This document shows positions 1 to 8,568 of a DNA stretch of 64,000 nucleotides, one piece after another. The first letter of the stretch is position 1, and every line of letters starts with the position of its first letter. Location of the stretch: NCBI RefSeq assembly GCF_046299575.1, contig NZ_JBKBHX010000008.1, positions 62,001 through 126,000 of the forward strand, read 5' to 3'. The notes under the pieces are model-generated. The model did no database searches, had not been told where the DNA came from, and saw only the letters and a list, made by a program, of their open reading frames with translations. This DNA comes from Thermaurantimonas sp046299575. Its GTDB lineage: Bacteria; Bacteroidota; Bacteroidia; Flavobacteriales; Schleiferiaceae. The translations under genes and the position numbers were made by a program.

Positions 1-1
1 A

Positions 2-133
2 GGTCAGAAGGTTGCCAATTTATCTGTAAGTGAAAGAGCTACTCTAAATGTTCAAAGCTGGCCTGCTGGTGTTTATGTGTTCAGAATAACCACAGCATCA
101 GGTACCTACACCACACGTATTATGAAGAAGTAA
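2..133 (+). CDS. C-terminal end of a T9SS-secreted protein (5' truncated by window)
   Basis: Only the last 43 residues are in the window, read in one open frame to a TAA. They have the form of a type A T9SS sorting domain: a GQKV turn, a WPAGVYVFRITT strand pair, then TRIMKK at the very end. In this family the domain directs export across the outer membrane through the type IX system and is then cleaved. The function of the missing N-terminal part cannot be known. A clear terminator follows 18 bases after the stop, so this is the end of a transcript. The sorting-domain call is firm; the protein's identity is open. Confidence 0.8.
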   Translation, partial: GQKVANLSVSERATLNVQSWPAGVYVFRITTASGTYTTRIMKK

Positions 134-151
134 CTTTCAATAAGCCAATTC

Positions 152-187
152 AAAAGCCGTCTCCTACAAGAGGCGGCTTTTTTATTT
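152..187 (+). terminator. Rho-independent terminator after the T9SS protein
   Basis: An 11-bp stem (AAAGCCGTCTC / GAGGCGGCTTT, one G-T pair) with a 6-base loop is followed by a run of T. It lies just downstream of the stop at 133. Confidence 0.85.
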
Positions 188-480
188 ATTACTTCTTCGG
201 CGCGCCCCTTACTTACCTCGCTTCGCAAAATCGTTTGAATTTACCCAGACAGGATGCTAATAGCCATCTTCGTCAGGGTCAGGTTTATCCAGATAAATCA
301 GCTCTTGCTGATTTCGTCTGTGACTCTCCGCTCATATTCACCTTGTGGCCGGGGGGAAAACATTCGGCTGCCTCGTCTGCCCTGCTGGCCTTTGCAGATA
401 AGGCAGCGATAGCTTGCTGGGCCATCCAGCCTCGCTCAATGTAACGCAGTACTCCACCAGCTGTGGCTCATATCCGATTC
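188..480 (+). repeat. Intergenic repeat element, copy A (diverged)
   Basis: This gene-free stretch shares at least five short blocks, in the same order, with 27783-27985 (copy B): GGCGCGCCCC, TCGTCAGGGTCAGG with TATCC, TCCGCTCATATTCACCTTG, CATTCGGCTG and GGCTCATATCCGATTC. Copy A is longer, more AT-rich and more diverged, and lacks the strong hairpin of copy B. Short open frames here have no recognisable protein character. The rest of the gap to the PorP gene (481-685) shows no clear feature. The homology is seen by eye; the function is unknown. Confidence 0.55.
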
Positions 481-685
481 GATTTTTTATGCAGCTAAAG
501 CCTTAGGAAGCGTGTGATATTTTCGAATCCAATTGTTTTTTCTACATCATTTACCAGACTGCACACCTTTTCCATTCAACCTCAAATAGCAAGAAAATCA
601 TTGCTCTGCAAAAAATACATGAACTTATCCCAATTACCACATTTAGCAAGTTTACGGGTATTTTCTTTTGCAGCGTACAACAGCC

Positions 686-1840
686 ATGAAAGTAAGTAGC
701 GCACTTTTTTTAGCGATCCATGCTTCAGCCATTCGGCAAAAGCACACTTTCGCAGCGCTGTTAATGATATGCATCTCTCTCTCTGCCTCTGCACAAGACC
801 CAATTCTATCCCAGTTTTACATCAACCGACTTTACCTCAATCCTGCATATGCTGGTGTAAATCGCGACCTCACCATAGGCGTCGTAAATCGCCAGCAATG
901 GACTAATTTACCTGGCCCACATAGCATTACACTCGCTACAGCCGATATCGGTTGCCCTACATCGGGCCTAGGTTTTGGCCTAAGACTTTTCGACCATATC
1001 GTTGGTCCGGCAGGCTACCACAAGACCGATTTTGCTACTTCCGTATCTGTAAATATACCTGGCTTCTTTAGCCGAAATTGGCCTTTTCGCCAAATGCGTA
1101 AGGCTAAATACCTGATAGGCGCCGGCCTTCAGTATGGCCTTGCTCAAAAGCGCATCGACTGGTCTAAGCTCGTCTTTTCTGACCAAATCGATCCCTTTCA
1201 AGGTATTGTATCGCCAACTTCAGTACTCAACATTGGAAACGACGTCTCAAACCTTACCCACGACCTTTCTGCAGGCATACTCTTTCGCGGTGAGCTCTCA
1301 CGCGAGGGTTCTTTTTTTTCCCTTGGGTTCTCAGGTTTCCACCTCAACAGACCTCGGGAAACCATGATTGGTCTAGACCACAGAATCCCAACACGTTACA
1401 CGGCCCATTTTTTTACCCATTTTTTACTTAGTTCACCCTATCGCAATCGCAATCAACACTACCTCTCACTCGGTTATGTACGCCATTGGCAAAGTACTCT
1501 GGCCAGCAATGCCGTTCATCTAAGTACAAATTTTGGTGATCACGTACTTGTTGGCTTAGGCTTGCGCTCAGAGCTATATCCGCTCGTCGATCGCCGTGTT
1601 GAATCTTTGATCTTCAACCTTGGCTATCAGTTTACAGGTTTTACCCTCACATACAGCTACGATATTGTACTCTCGGCCCTTGGCCCGCAGAATACGGCTG
1701 GCACCCACGAATTTGGCCTTGTTTATCGGTTTGAAAATGTCTATTTCTGTCGCGAACGCAGCATCCGCAAAAAAGCTCAGGCGCGCTGCCTATTGATCGA
1801 CCGACAAACAAGAGGGGCATTTGACCTGTTTAATTTTTAG
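686..1840 (+). CDS. PorP/SprF family type IX secretion membrane protein
   Basis: About 384 residues. After a signal peptide ending in SLSASAQDP comes the family hallmark QDPILSQFYINRLYLNPAYAG, then an aromatic, beta-barrel-like sequence to the end. PorP/SprF proteins are outer-membrane partners of the T9SS and are typically needed for export or surface attachment of particular cargo, often encoded next door. A frame beginning at a TTG at 668 adds six residues, but ATG 686 is the better start because it leads directly into the signal peptide. The upstream neighbour ends with a T9SS domain, which fits a cargo-partner relation. The family is clear; the specific substrate is unknown. It is slightly longer than typical members (about 300-340). 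Confidence 0.85.
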   Translation: MKVSSALFLAIHASAIRQKHTFAALLMICISLSASAQDPILSQFYINRLYLNPAYAGVNRDLTIGVVNRQQWTNLPGPHSITLATADIGCPTSGLGFGLRLFDHIVGPAGYHKTDFATSVSVNIPGFFSRNWPFRQMRKAKYLIGAGLQYGLAQKRIDWSKLVFSDQIDPFQGIVSPTSVLNIGNDVSNLTHDLSAGILFRGELSREGSFFSLGFSGFHLNRPRETMIGLDHRIPTRYTAHFFTHFLLSSPYRNRNQHYLSLGYVRHWQSTLASNAVHLSTNFGDHVLVGLGLRSELYPLVDRRVESLIFNLGYQFTGFTLTYSYDIVLSALGPQNTAGTHEFGLVYRFENVYFCRERSIRKKAQARCLLIDRQTRGAFDLFNF

Positions 1841-1884
1841 TACATTTTTGCTTTAATATAAACATTTTCTCATCGCTAATTAAT

Positions 1885-1892
1885 TACTTTTG
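1885..1892 (+). promoter_or_regulatory. Candidate -7 promoter element for rocD
   Basis: TACTTTTG matches the Bacteroidetes -7 consensus TAnnTTTG. Transcription would begin around 1899, upstream of ATG 1923 but downstream of the TTG at 1890, which argues against that TTG as the start. No good -33 TTG is seen at the usual spacing. Confidence 0.45.
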
Positions 1893-1922
1893 TCCATAAC
1901 AGATTTTCAATATTGTAATAAT

Positions 1923-3170
1923 ATGCTTACAAATACAATTTTTTCATCAGCCGAAGCGATTGAACTTGAAAAAAAATATGGCGCTTACAATTACCATCCC
2001 ATCCCCGTGGTGCTCGATCGCGGGCAGGGCGTGTTTGTATGGGATGTAGAAGGAAAGCGCTACTTCGACTTTCTTTCTGCCTACTCTGCTGTAAATCAAG
2101 GTCACTGCCACCCTAAAATTATAGACGCCCTCATCACACAAGCTCAAAAACTCACCCTTACTTCACGCGCTTTTTACAACAGTGTTTTGGGCAGATATGA
2201 AAAATACATGTGCGAGCTCTTTGGCTACCAACGCATACTGCCCATGAATACCGGCGTCGAAGGTGGTGAAACAGCCATAAAGCTCGCTAGAAAGTGGGCA
2301 TATGAAGTAAAAAAAATACCTGAAAACAAAGCTGTTATTCTCTTTGCCGAAAACAACTTCTGGGGTAGAACCCTCGCTGCCATCAGCTCATCTACCGATC
2401 CTGAGAGCTTTACCAATTTTGGCCCTTACATGCCAGGTTTTAAAGTCATTCCTTACAATAACCTGGAGGCACTCGAAAAAGAACTGAGCAGCAATCCAAA
2501 CATTGCCGCCTTCATGGTAGAGCCCATTCAGGGGGAGGCGGGTGTAGTGGTTCCTGATGAGGGTTATTTGGCTAGTGTTCGAAAATTATGTACACATTAT
2601 AAAGTGCTCTTTATAGCCGATGAAGTGCAAACCGGCATTGGCCGCACAGGTCGTATGCTCGCAACTGATTACGAAAATGCTCGGCCTGATATCTTGATAC
2701 TTGGCAAAGCTTTATCAGGTGGGGTGATGCCTGTATCAGCCGTTTTGGCTGATGATGAGGTGATGCTTACCATTCGCCCAGGCCAGCACGGTAGCACCTT
2801 TGGTGGAAATCCCCTTGCTTGCTCTGTGGCAATGGCAGCACTTGACGTGGTGGTCGAAGAAAACTTGCCTGACAACGCTTATCGCATGGGCATTATCTTT
2901 AGAGAAGAAATGGAAAAGATAAAAAACCTTCGCCCTGATCTAATAGCTACAGTACGCGGAAAAGGCCTGTTAAATGCAGTCGTAATAAACGATACTCCTA
3001 AAAGCAAAACAGCCTGGAACATTTGCTTGGCCCTTAAAGACCACGGTCTACTTGCAAAACCTACTCATGGAAATATCATCCGCTTTGCTCCACCACTTGT
3101 CATCAACGAAGAACAAATGCTGGAAGCAATCAGTATTTTGAGTAAAGTTTTCATGGAATTTCAAAAATGA
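1923..3170 (+). CDS. rocD: Ornithine--oxo-acid aminotransferase
   Basis: A class III PLP-dependent aminotransferase of about 415 residues that converts ornithine and 2-oxoglutarate to glutamate-5-semialdehyde and glutamate, in cytosolic arginine/ornithine catabolism and proline formation. Visible hallmarks are KKYGAYNYHPIPVVLDRG near the N-terminus, FDFLSAYSAVNQGHCHP, MNTGVEGGETAIKLARKWAY, the cofactor Asp in FIADEVQTGIGRTG, and the PLP lysine in LILGKALSGG, all strongly OAT-like. ATG 1923 is chosen over an in-frame TTG at 1890, since the latter lies in the likely promoter. The stop overlaps the next gene by 4 bases (ATGA), indicating translational coupling. Confidence 0.93.
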   Translation: MLTNTIFSSAEAIELEKKYGAYNYHPIPVVLDRGQGVFVWDVEGKRYFDFLSAYSAVNQGHCHPKIIDALITQAQKLTLTSRAFYNSVLGRYEKYMCELFGYQRILPMNTGVEGGETAIKLARKWAYEVKKIPENKAVILFAENNFWGRTLAAISSSTDPESFTNFGPYMPGFKVIPYNNLEALEKELSSNPNIAAFMVEPIQGEAGVVVPDEGYLASVRKLCTHYKVLFIADEVQTGIGRTGRMLATDYENARPDILILGKALSGGVMPVSAVLADDEVMLTIRPGQHGSTFGGNPLACSVAMAALDVVVEENLPDNAYRMGIIFREEMEKIKNLRPDLIATVRGKGLLNAVVINDTPKSKTAWNICLALKDHGLLAKPTHGNIIRFAPPLVINEEQMLEAISILSKVFMEFQK

Positions 3171-3772
3171 TTCAACTCGAAACCGACAGAAAACAATGGC
3201 TGGCTGCCAAGTTGAAGGTATCAATGTCTTTCGAAGATTATCTCAAAGACGTTGAAATACAAGTAAAAGAGGCAGGAACCTCAGGTCTAAATCAATCATC
3301 CGATTATGTCGAATACACCAAAATGGCCTACCAACGGATGACCCGATGGCTAAAAACGCTTAATCCAGGCCATTTCGTTTTTGACTTTACAGTTGAGAAA
3401 AAAATCACCATGCTCACCCTCACCGAGAGCTGGTGTGGCGATGCAGCTCATATTTCTCCGATACTCTACTACATCTCGTTACAAAATGGCCTTTCACTCC
3501 GCTTCCTCTATAGAGATCAGCACATCGACTTAATGGACGAATACCTTACTAACGGTAGCCGAAGTATTCCAAAAGTAATTTTTGTAGATGATCAGCTCAA
3601 CGAAGTAGCTTCCTGGGGACCTAGGCCAGCTCATGCACAGGAACTGTACCTACGCCTAAAAGCGACTGGTGATGTTCAAAAAATTATTCACGGCTTGCAG
3701 ATGTGGTATAACAAAGACAAAGGTGCTTGCACAAAAATGGAGATTGAAACCATAATCAGAAATCTCAACTAA
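3167..3772 (+). CDS. Thioredoxin-family protein with a single-Cys WCGD motif
   Basis: 201 residues with no signal peptide, so probably cytosolic. The C-terminal two thirds resemble the thioredoxin-fold family annotated in Bacteroidetes and Firmicutes as thioredoxin family protein: TLTESWCGDAAHISPIL replaces the usual WCxxC with WCGD, leaving one active-site-position cysteine, and the cis-Pro region appears as SIPKVIFVD. A second Cys (KGACTK) is near the C-terminus. With one Cys at the motif it cannot run the ordinary dithiol cycle by itself; a monothiol or structural role is inference. It is coupled to rocD by a 4-base overlap and converges on the glycosyltransferase gene with an 8-base tail overlap. 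Confidence 0.75.
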   Translation: MIQLETDRKQWLAAKLKVSMSFEDYLKDVEIQVKEAGTSGLNQSSDYVEYTKMAYQRMTRWLKTLNPGHFVFDFTVEKKITMLTLTESWCGDAAHISPILYYISLQNGLSLRFLYRDQHIDLMDEYLTNGSRSIPKVIFVDDQLNEVASWGPRPAHAQELYLRLKATGDVQKIIHGLQMWYNKDKGACTKMEIETIIRNLN

Positions 3773-4685
3773 GTTTAGCCAGATACTGATCTGGTTTTTC
3801 TAATTGATTAAGGTATTCAAATCCCTCCCTTTCCAGCACTTTCTTACGAAGAATAGAACGAATTACTGGAAGTGTACCAATTAAGAGAAGCGCATAAGCT
3901 TTACGGAGTGATGGGTAATTAAGAATACTGAGCAAAAGGTGTTTGAAAAATTTTTTATTGTTAGGTACATAAAAAAAATAAACGCGCGCCAGGCTGTAAT
4001 GGTAATTGGCCATTCGAATTCGAAAAGAGGTTTTTTTGTTTTTTGGTCTGAATTCGGTTGTAACCGAGTGGGGTACGATGCGATATTTTACAAGTGCTAC
4101 TGGCAGATTAACCGCTTTACCTTTTGCACATAAAACTTTCATTAATTCGTAATCAGCCAAATATTGATGCACAGCAGTGTTGTAACCGCCGACTTCTGCT
4201 GCAGCCTGCCGACTATATACTACCGAACTGTGCGTAAAGAGATTTTTCTGTTGAATCAATCTAGTAATAGTTAACCCGTCGGTGACTTTGGGTTCGATGT
4301 GCAAATGATTCCCATCCTTATCGATTATCTGCGCAAAAGAACCCACCAGGATGTACTCTGGGTGCTTTTCAAGATATTTAAGTTGAATCTCAAGTTTTAA
4401 AGGATTCCACACATCATCAGCGTCAATTATAGCTATCCAGCGACCACGAGCTTTTTCAAGCAAGTAATTTTTTGCCCTTGCAACCCCTGAGTTTTCAATT
4501 TTAAACGCCCGGATCCGACCGTCTGAATAGTGCCCGATTATTTCCCAAGAGGCATCGGTTGATCCATCATCTACTATTAAAAACTCAAAATTTTTATAAC
4601 TCTGCCCGAGCACGCTTTCAATACATTCAGCCAAATAAGGCTGGGCATTATACACGCTGAGAATTACAGAAACTTCAGGATTCAC
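3765..4685 (-). CDS. Glycosyltransferase family 2
   Basis: About 306 residues. The N-terminal GT-A fold is clear: VSVILSVYNAQPYLAECIESVLGQSY, FEFLIVDDGSTD, and the metal-binding DADD in WIAIIDADDVWNPLKLE. GT2 enzymes transfer a sugar from a nucleotide donor, here probably onto a surface polysaccharide or lipid-linked intermediate. The start is taken as a GTG (complement of 4683-4685), which overlaps the TGA of the upstream flippase as GTGA; a longer frame starting at TTG would overlap it by 49 bases. The pairing with a flippase suggests one operon for building and exporting a surface glycan. Donor and acceptor cannot be read from the sequence. Confidence 0.87.
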   Translation of the reverse strand: MNPEVSVILSVYNAQPYLAECIESVLGQSYKNFEFLIVDDGSTDASWEIIGHYSDGRIRAFKIENSGVARAKNYLLEKARGRWIAIIDADDVWNPLKLEIQLKYLEKHPEYILVGSFAQIIDKDGNHLHIEPKVTDGLTITRLIQQKNLFTHSSVVYSRQAAAEVGGYNTAVHQYLADYELMKVLCAKGKAVNLPVALVKYRIVPHSVTTEFRPKNKKTSFRIRMANYHYSLARVYFFYVPNNKKFFKHLLLSILNYPSLRKAYALLLIGTLPVIRSILRKKVLEREGFEYLNQLEKPDQYLAKLS

Positions 4686-5935
4686 GCTTTGGAAAAATGT
4701 TGTTTGAAGGCATGCGAAAGCCACCGCCAAGAGATTAGCACGTAAAGCATATCCATGATCGATCGGAAACCAGCTCCCCCCGCGGCTCCATAGTGTTTTA
4801 TTGCGGCATAATTACCAGCAATCGATATAACCATCATTACAAAAAGCACTTTAAAGTGCAAATCGTCGCGTTTCAGGTGTATGAAGGCTTGATACACAAT
4901 TAAATTTATGAAAACTCCTGCAACCAGTGAAGGAATAAACAGGTCAAACAGAGAGTAGGCGTGCAAAAAATCTTCACCAAAAAGCACCTTAAAGATTACG
5001 GGCGACATCATGTATAAAAAAGCAGATGCCAAGGAGGTAGCAAGTAAAATCCATTTTAAATACCGAAAAAATGTCTTTTTGTAAACATCAAAACCTTCTT
5101 TCATTTTTTTTGATAAATAAGGTAGAAGCGTCATTTGTACCGGATAAAACATCATGCTTTGTACGACCATAAACAACTTGTGAGCTGCACTAAATTGGCC
5201 GAGTTGAGCTGCGTTAATTAAGGTCCCGGCCCAGTACATTCCTGAGAGCGCATAGAACTTATTGGCCATACCTGCTGAGAAAATGTAAAATCCATTTTTA
5301 ATATTCCGAATGATTAGCTTGAAACCCGGATAGTACACCCTGAGCTCAGGAATAAGCCGAAAGGCATACCAAAATGTGAGAATAGAAACTAACACATAGC
5401 CGATGGTGGTGCTTACAGCTACCAGATAGTAATCAGTTTCTCTTTTGACGAAAATAAAGAGAAGAAATGCGAAGATGAGTTTCAACCCCACATTTGCTAA
5501 AGCTACAACGCCCAATTTCTGAAGGCCCTGAAAATACCAATTTTGACTTAAGACAAAAGAAAATGTGATGAAATAGTAGCTTATTAAGGGTAATGTATAC
5601 CCTCTGAGGGTACTACTTACTACAAGTAGTAGAGTAAAAAGTGCAGTGCTAGCTGCCCATAAAATCATTTTGCTCCAGAAGACCGTACTGAAAAGCCTGG
5701 AAACCAATATGGGGTTATGGCTTATTACTGCCATTCGACGCGTAGCGGTGATGTCGAAACTGTATTCTACCAGTTGAATAAAATACAAGACAATAGAATA
5801 CGAAAATTCGAGCCAGCCAAATTTTTCCACGCCTACCACTCGACTTATGTAAGGAATGGTAATCAACGGAATCAAATAGTTAGCCGCTTGAGATAAGGTG
5901 ATGTATGAAAAATTGCGAAACAAAACACCCGACAT
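4682..5935 (-). CDS. Oligosaccharide flippase family protein (Wzx-like)
   Basis: About 417 residues, strongly hydrophobic with roughly a dozen membrane segments. It opens with FRNFSYITLSQAANYLIPLITIPYISRVVGVEKFG, typical of the polysaccharide-biosynthesis / MATE-like (MOP superfamily) flippases that move lipid-linked sugars across the inner membrane. ATG at 5935 is chosen; an upstream TTG at 5998 would extend it into the neighbouring T9SS gene. It is directly coupled to the GT2 gene by a 4-base GTGA overlap. Substrate is unknown; a role in O-antigen-like or exopolysaccharide export is inferred from the neighbour. Confidence 0.87.
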   Translation of the reverse strand: MSGVLFRNFSYITLSQAANYLIPLITIPYISRVVGVEKFGWLEFSYSIVLYFIQLVEYSFDITATRRMAVISHNPILVSRLFSTVFWSKMILWAASTALFTLLLVVSSTLRGYTLPLISYYFITFSFVLSQNWYFQGLQKLGVVALANVGLKLIFAFLLFIFVKRETDYYLVAVSTTIGYVLVSILTFWYAFRLIPELRVYYPGFKLIIRNIKNGFYIFSAGMANKFYALSGMYWAGTLINAAQLGQFSAAHKLFMVVQSMMFYPVQMTLLPYLSKKMKEGFDVYKKTFFRYLKWILLATSLASAFLYMMSPVIFKVLFGEDFLHAYSLFDLFIPSLVAGVFINLIVYQAFIHLKRDDLHFKVLFVMMVISIAGNYAAIKHYGAAGGAGFRSIMDMLYVLISWRWLSHAFKQHFSKA

Positions 5936-5987
5936 GGCGTCAAAGATACCATGCCGGGAGGGGGATATTAAGGTTGTTTTAAAAAGC

Positions 5988-8486
5988 TCAGTACTCAATC
6001 AATTTCCTTCTGAGCGTATTTCCTTCGATATCATCGATTTCAATTAAGTAAAACCCACTTTTAACGCTTGATAATTTTAATATGCCATCAGAAAATTCCC
6101 GGATTTCTAATACAATTTTACCTGAAGCATCCAACAATCGAAGAGATTGTATAGGACTTTTGTATTGTAAGAAAACTTCTGACATAGCTGGATTTGGATA
6201 GATGCGTAAGGCGCTTATCTCGTTATCATTTAAAGAAAGTCCTGACACAATCCAAGCATTTTTATTGTAAGTAAATTGGCAGCTGTCTTTGTAAAGAATC
6301 ACAGAGATCTGAATGCTGCCAAATGCAGCAGGCATGCTGTAAGTGAAATTTCCAGTCACAGTTGATTGGATCAGAACACCACTAGTGGTATGTGTTATTG
6401 AAACAAGCATAGAATCAGCTGTGCCAATGGGTATTGTCAGATTAGTAGCAGGTACAAAAGTGTCTTGAACTGTAGTCAAAGGATTTGGCAAAGGCAAAAT
6501 CTGATTGACCACGATAGAGTCGATTATTGCACAACTGCCACTTGAGTAAATTACTGTGTACACTCCTGGCTGAAATATTGAAACATTTGGCAGATTGGAG
6601 TATGGGTTCCCATTTAATAACCATTGAACTGCAATACCTGCTGACGGAGTTAGACTAATTTGAATTGTATCATTTCCGCACAGGGTAAAGGAGGCACCAT
6701 TTATACCAGGTGATGATGCTAAAAAGGAATATTTAAAGTGTTTCGAATTGTTAGAAAGTGATGAATCATTAGAAAATACTGTAGCAAACAAACTGTCGCC
6801 ATTGGAAATTGCAATAGGTGAATTAACAAGCGAAAATACATAATGTGATTCCGGAGCCACTGTTTCATACACTGTGCGATGAATGAATCCTGCAGGCGTA
6901 TGCAATCTCGATAATATCGGGTAGTGATCCACTTTAGTGCTGTTAAAAACTACAGCTTCCGGACTATCAGCAGTTACAGGCTGGCATGTAGAATGATAGT
7001 TGATCGAGTCAATACGTATATCGTAGGGGGCATTTATCACTCGTATATCATCTATAAGCCATAGTCCATTCACAGCATTAGTACCTGAAATAATAAACCT
7101 CAATTGAATTCCAGTTTGATTGGGCAATGGAAGTCGGGCACTACGTCTGGCAGTATTCTTTAGTTTTGGTGAGGCTGCTAAAGACACGAAAGAGTTTCCG
7201 TCCATAGGACCATTAGACTGGTAGATGGTATTCCATTGTCCGTTTGAAAATGCCTGGATGTACATAGTCATTGTACCTGAAATAGGTGGTTGCACATACT
7301 CATTCCACTGCACGAGTGGCAACATGGCTCCCACCGTGCTAAATGAAGGAGTTGTAAGTATTGCACTATCGGTCCCCGATCCAAAAAAGCCACTTTGATA
7401 TGCTGCAAATGGGGGTATAAATTGGCTCGCCACATTCTGGCTGATGGGGAAAGGATTGTTGAATCGCCATACTCTGTTGGTAAAAGGTGAGGAGTTTGAC
7501 CAACCTACGGGAGGCTGAATGCTATCAGTAAAAGCGCAAAAATTTTCCTGAAAAAGCGTGGGGTAATCGCCATCGTAGGGAATAGTGTACACCAAACCCT
7601 GATTGCCGGCAATATAAATTCGATCTCGGTATTGATAGACAACCCTCATGGCTTGTGAAGTATTGAGGTTTACAGCCGCGCCATTACCGGCAGAGTCTGC
7701 CTGAAATGCAGCACCACCATTTCCTGCCAACAGGTAGCGCCAGGGTTTTAATAACTTACCGCCGTTGTAAAAAGTGGTTTGATTTACATTAACAGTTGTC
7801 CATGAGATACCGCCGTCTTTTGTTTTATATACTACGCCGTTTTGTCCGCAGATCATTCCATTTACATTGTCAAAAAAGTCAACTGACGAAAGTGTGCCAG
7901 TGAAAGGTCCGGTAATGGCGGTCCAAGTGAGCCCCTTGTCGGTCGAGCGATATACGATGCCCTGAACACCGCAAAGCACATAGGTATTATCAGTCACTTT
8001 AGCAATACTAAACGGTGATGCTGGTAGGTTATTCACTACAGTTGTCCAGGTGAGTCCGTAGTTATTCGACCGGATGACCACATTTCCACTGGCAGCTCCA
8101 CCTCCTACAGCGATTACAACTGAGTCGTCTGCGACTACGTCAAGTAAGCCTGCTGATGTGCCGGATGTAATCGATGTCCATGTATTTCCATGATTGGTGC
8201 TGCGCAGCATTGTACCGCTTACTCCAACGACGATTCCGATGCTGTCTCCTGTAAATGCGATGGCACGTAATCCTGAGGTAGTAGGCGATGTTACTGTGTT
8301 CCACTGAGGAGTACAACCTGCGTTTCGTTTTATAATTATTCCATTATTGCCTACCATAAATAGTTCTCCTAGATTGTTTTCAGCAGCTCCCCAAAGTCCT
8401 TGTGTCGTTGGTGTTGGTTCATTTTGAACTTGTGCTCTGAGTAGTAATGTGAAAATCAGGAAAAGAGGTAATAGAATCTTTCTCAT
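5988..8486 (-). CDS. Large T9SS-secreted protein with YCF48/BNR-type beta-propeller
   Basis: 832 residues. A signal peptide (MRKILLPLFLIFTLLLRAQ) is followed by about 300 residues of Asp-box repeats (STNHGNTW, SNNYGLTW, STDKGLTW, TKDGGISW), the pattern of YCF48-like / sialidase-like propellers. A middle region (LIDDIRVIN and cysteine-containing beta segments) looks like jelly-roll and Ig-like modules. The last 75 residues (LRIYPNPAMSEVFLQYK ... LRRKLIEY) form a type A T9SS sorting domain. It is therefore expected on the cell surface or secreted. Asp-boxes are structural, so they do not prove enzyme activity. A palindrome (8493-8509) lies 6 bases before the start codon. Exact function is unknown. 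Confidence 0.85.
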   Translation of the reverse strand: MRKILLPLFLIFTLLLRAQVQNEPTPTTQGLWGAAENNLGELFMVGNNGIIIKRNAGCTPQWNTVTSPTTSGLRAIAFTGDSIGIVVGVSGTMLRSTNHGNTWTSITSGTSAGLLDVVADDSVVIAVGGGAASGNVVIRSNNYGLTWTTVVNNLPASPFSIAKVTDNTYVLCGVQGIVYRSTDKGLTWTAITGPFTGTLSSVDFFDNVNGMICGQNGVVYKTKDGGISWTTVNVNQTTFYNGGKLLKPWRYLLAGNGGAAFQADSAGNGAAVNLNTSQAMRVVYQYRDRIYIAGNQGLVYTIPYDGDYPTLFQENFCAFTDSIQPPVGWSNSSPFTNRVWRFNNPFPISQNVASQFIPPFAAYQSGFFGSGTDSAILTTPSFSTVGAMLPLVQWNEYVQPPISGTMTMYIQAFSNGQWNTIYQSNGPMDGNSFVSLAASPKLKNTARRSARLPLPNQTGIQLRFIISGTNAVNGLWLIDDIRVINAPYDIRIDSINYHSTCQPVTADSPEAVVFNSTKVDHYPILSRLHTPAGFIHRTVYETVAPESHYVFSLVNSPIAISNGDSLFATVFSNDSSLSNNSKHFKYSFLASSPGINGASFTLCGNDTIQISLTPSAGIAVQWLLNGNPYSNLPNVSIFQPGVYTVIYSSGSCAIIDSIVVNQILPLPNPLTTVQDTFVPATNLTIPIGTADSMLVSITHTTSGVLIQSTVTGNFTYSMPAAFGSIQISVILYKDSCQFTYNKNAWIVSGLSLNDNEISALRIYPNPAMSEVFLQYKSPIQSLRLLDASGKIVLEIREFSDGILKLSSVKSGFYLIEIDDIEGNTLRRKLIEY

Positions 8487-8492
8487 TTTTTA

Positions 8493-8509
8493 TTTAGATT
8501 AATTCTAAA
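8493..8509. promoter_or_regulatory. Candidate operator, TTTAGA-N5-TCTAAA (site 1)
   Basis: TTTAGATTAATTCTAAA is a near-perfect palindrome with 6-base arms and a 5-base centre, ending 6 bases upstream of the start codon of the T9SS propeller gene. The same arms and spacing recur at 20838-20854 inside the TonB receptor promoter. The shared design suggests one regulator, probably a dimeric repressor; its identity is not known. Confidence 0.5.
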
Positions 8510-8534
8510 CAAAGGAATTTCTCCTTTATTTTTT

Positions 8535-8542
8535 CAAAGTTA
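8535..8542 (-). promoter_or_regulatory. Candidate -7 element for the T9SS propeller gene
   Basis: Read on the minus strand this is TAACTTTG, fitting TAnnTTTG. The expected transcript start is near 8528, placing the 8493-8509 palindrome in the short leader. No convincing -33 TTG is present. Confidence 0.4.
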
Positions 8543-8568
8543 AGCAAATATTAAAAGGGTTTTTTCCA

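Noticed and set aside
235..444. 69-codon frame in repeat copy A
   Set aside because: Starts at a TTG in a repeat element and shows no domain; copy B has an unrelated frame in the same place.
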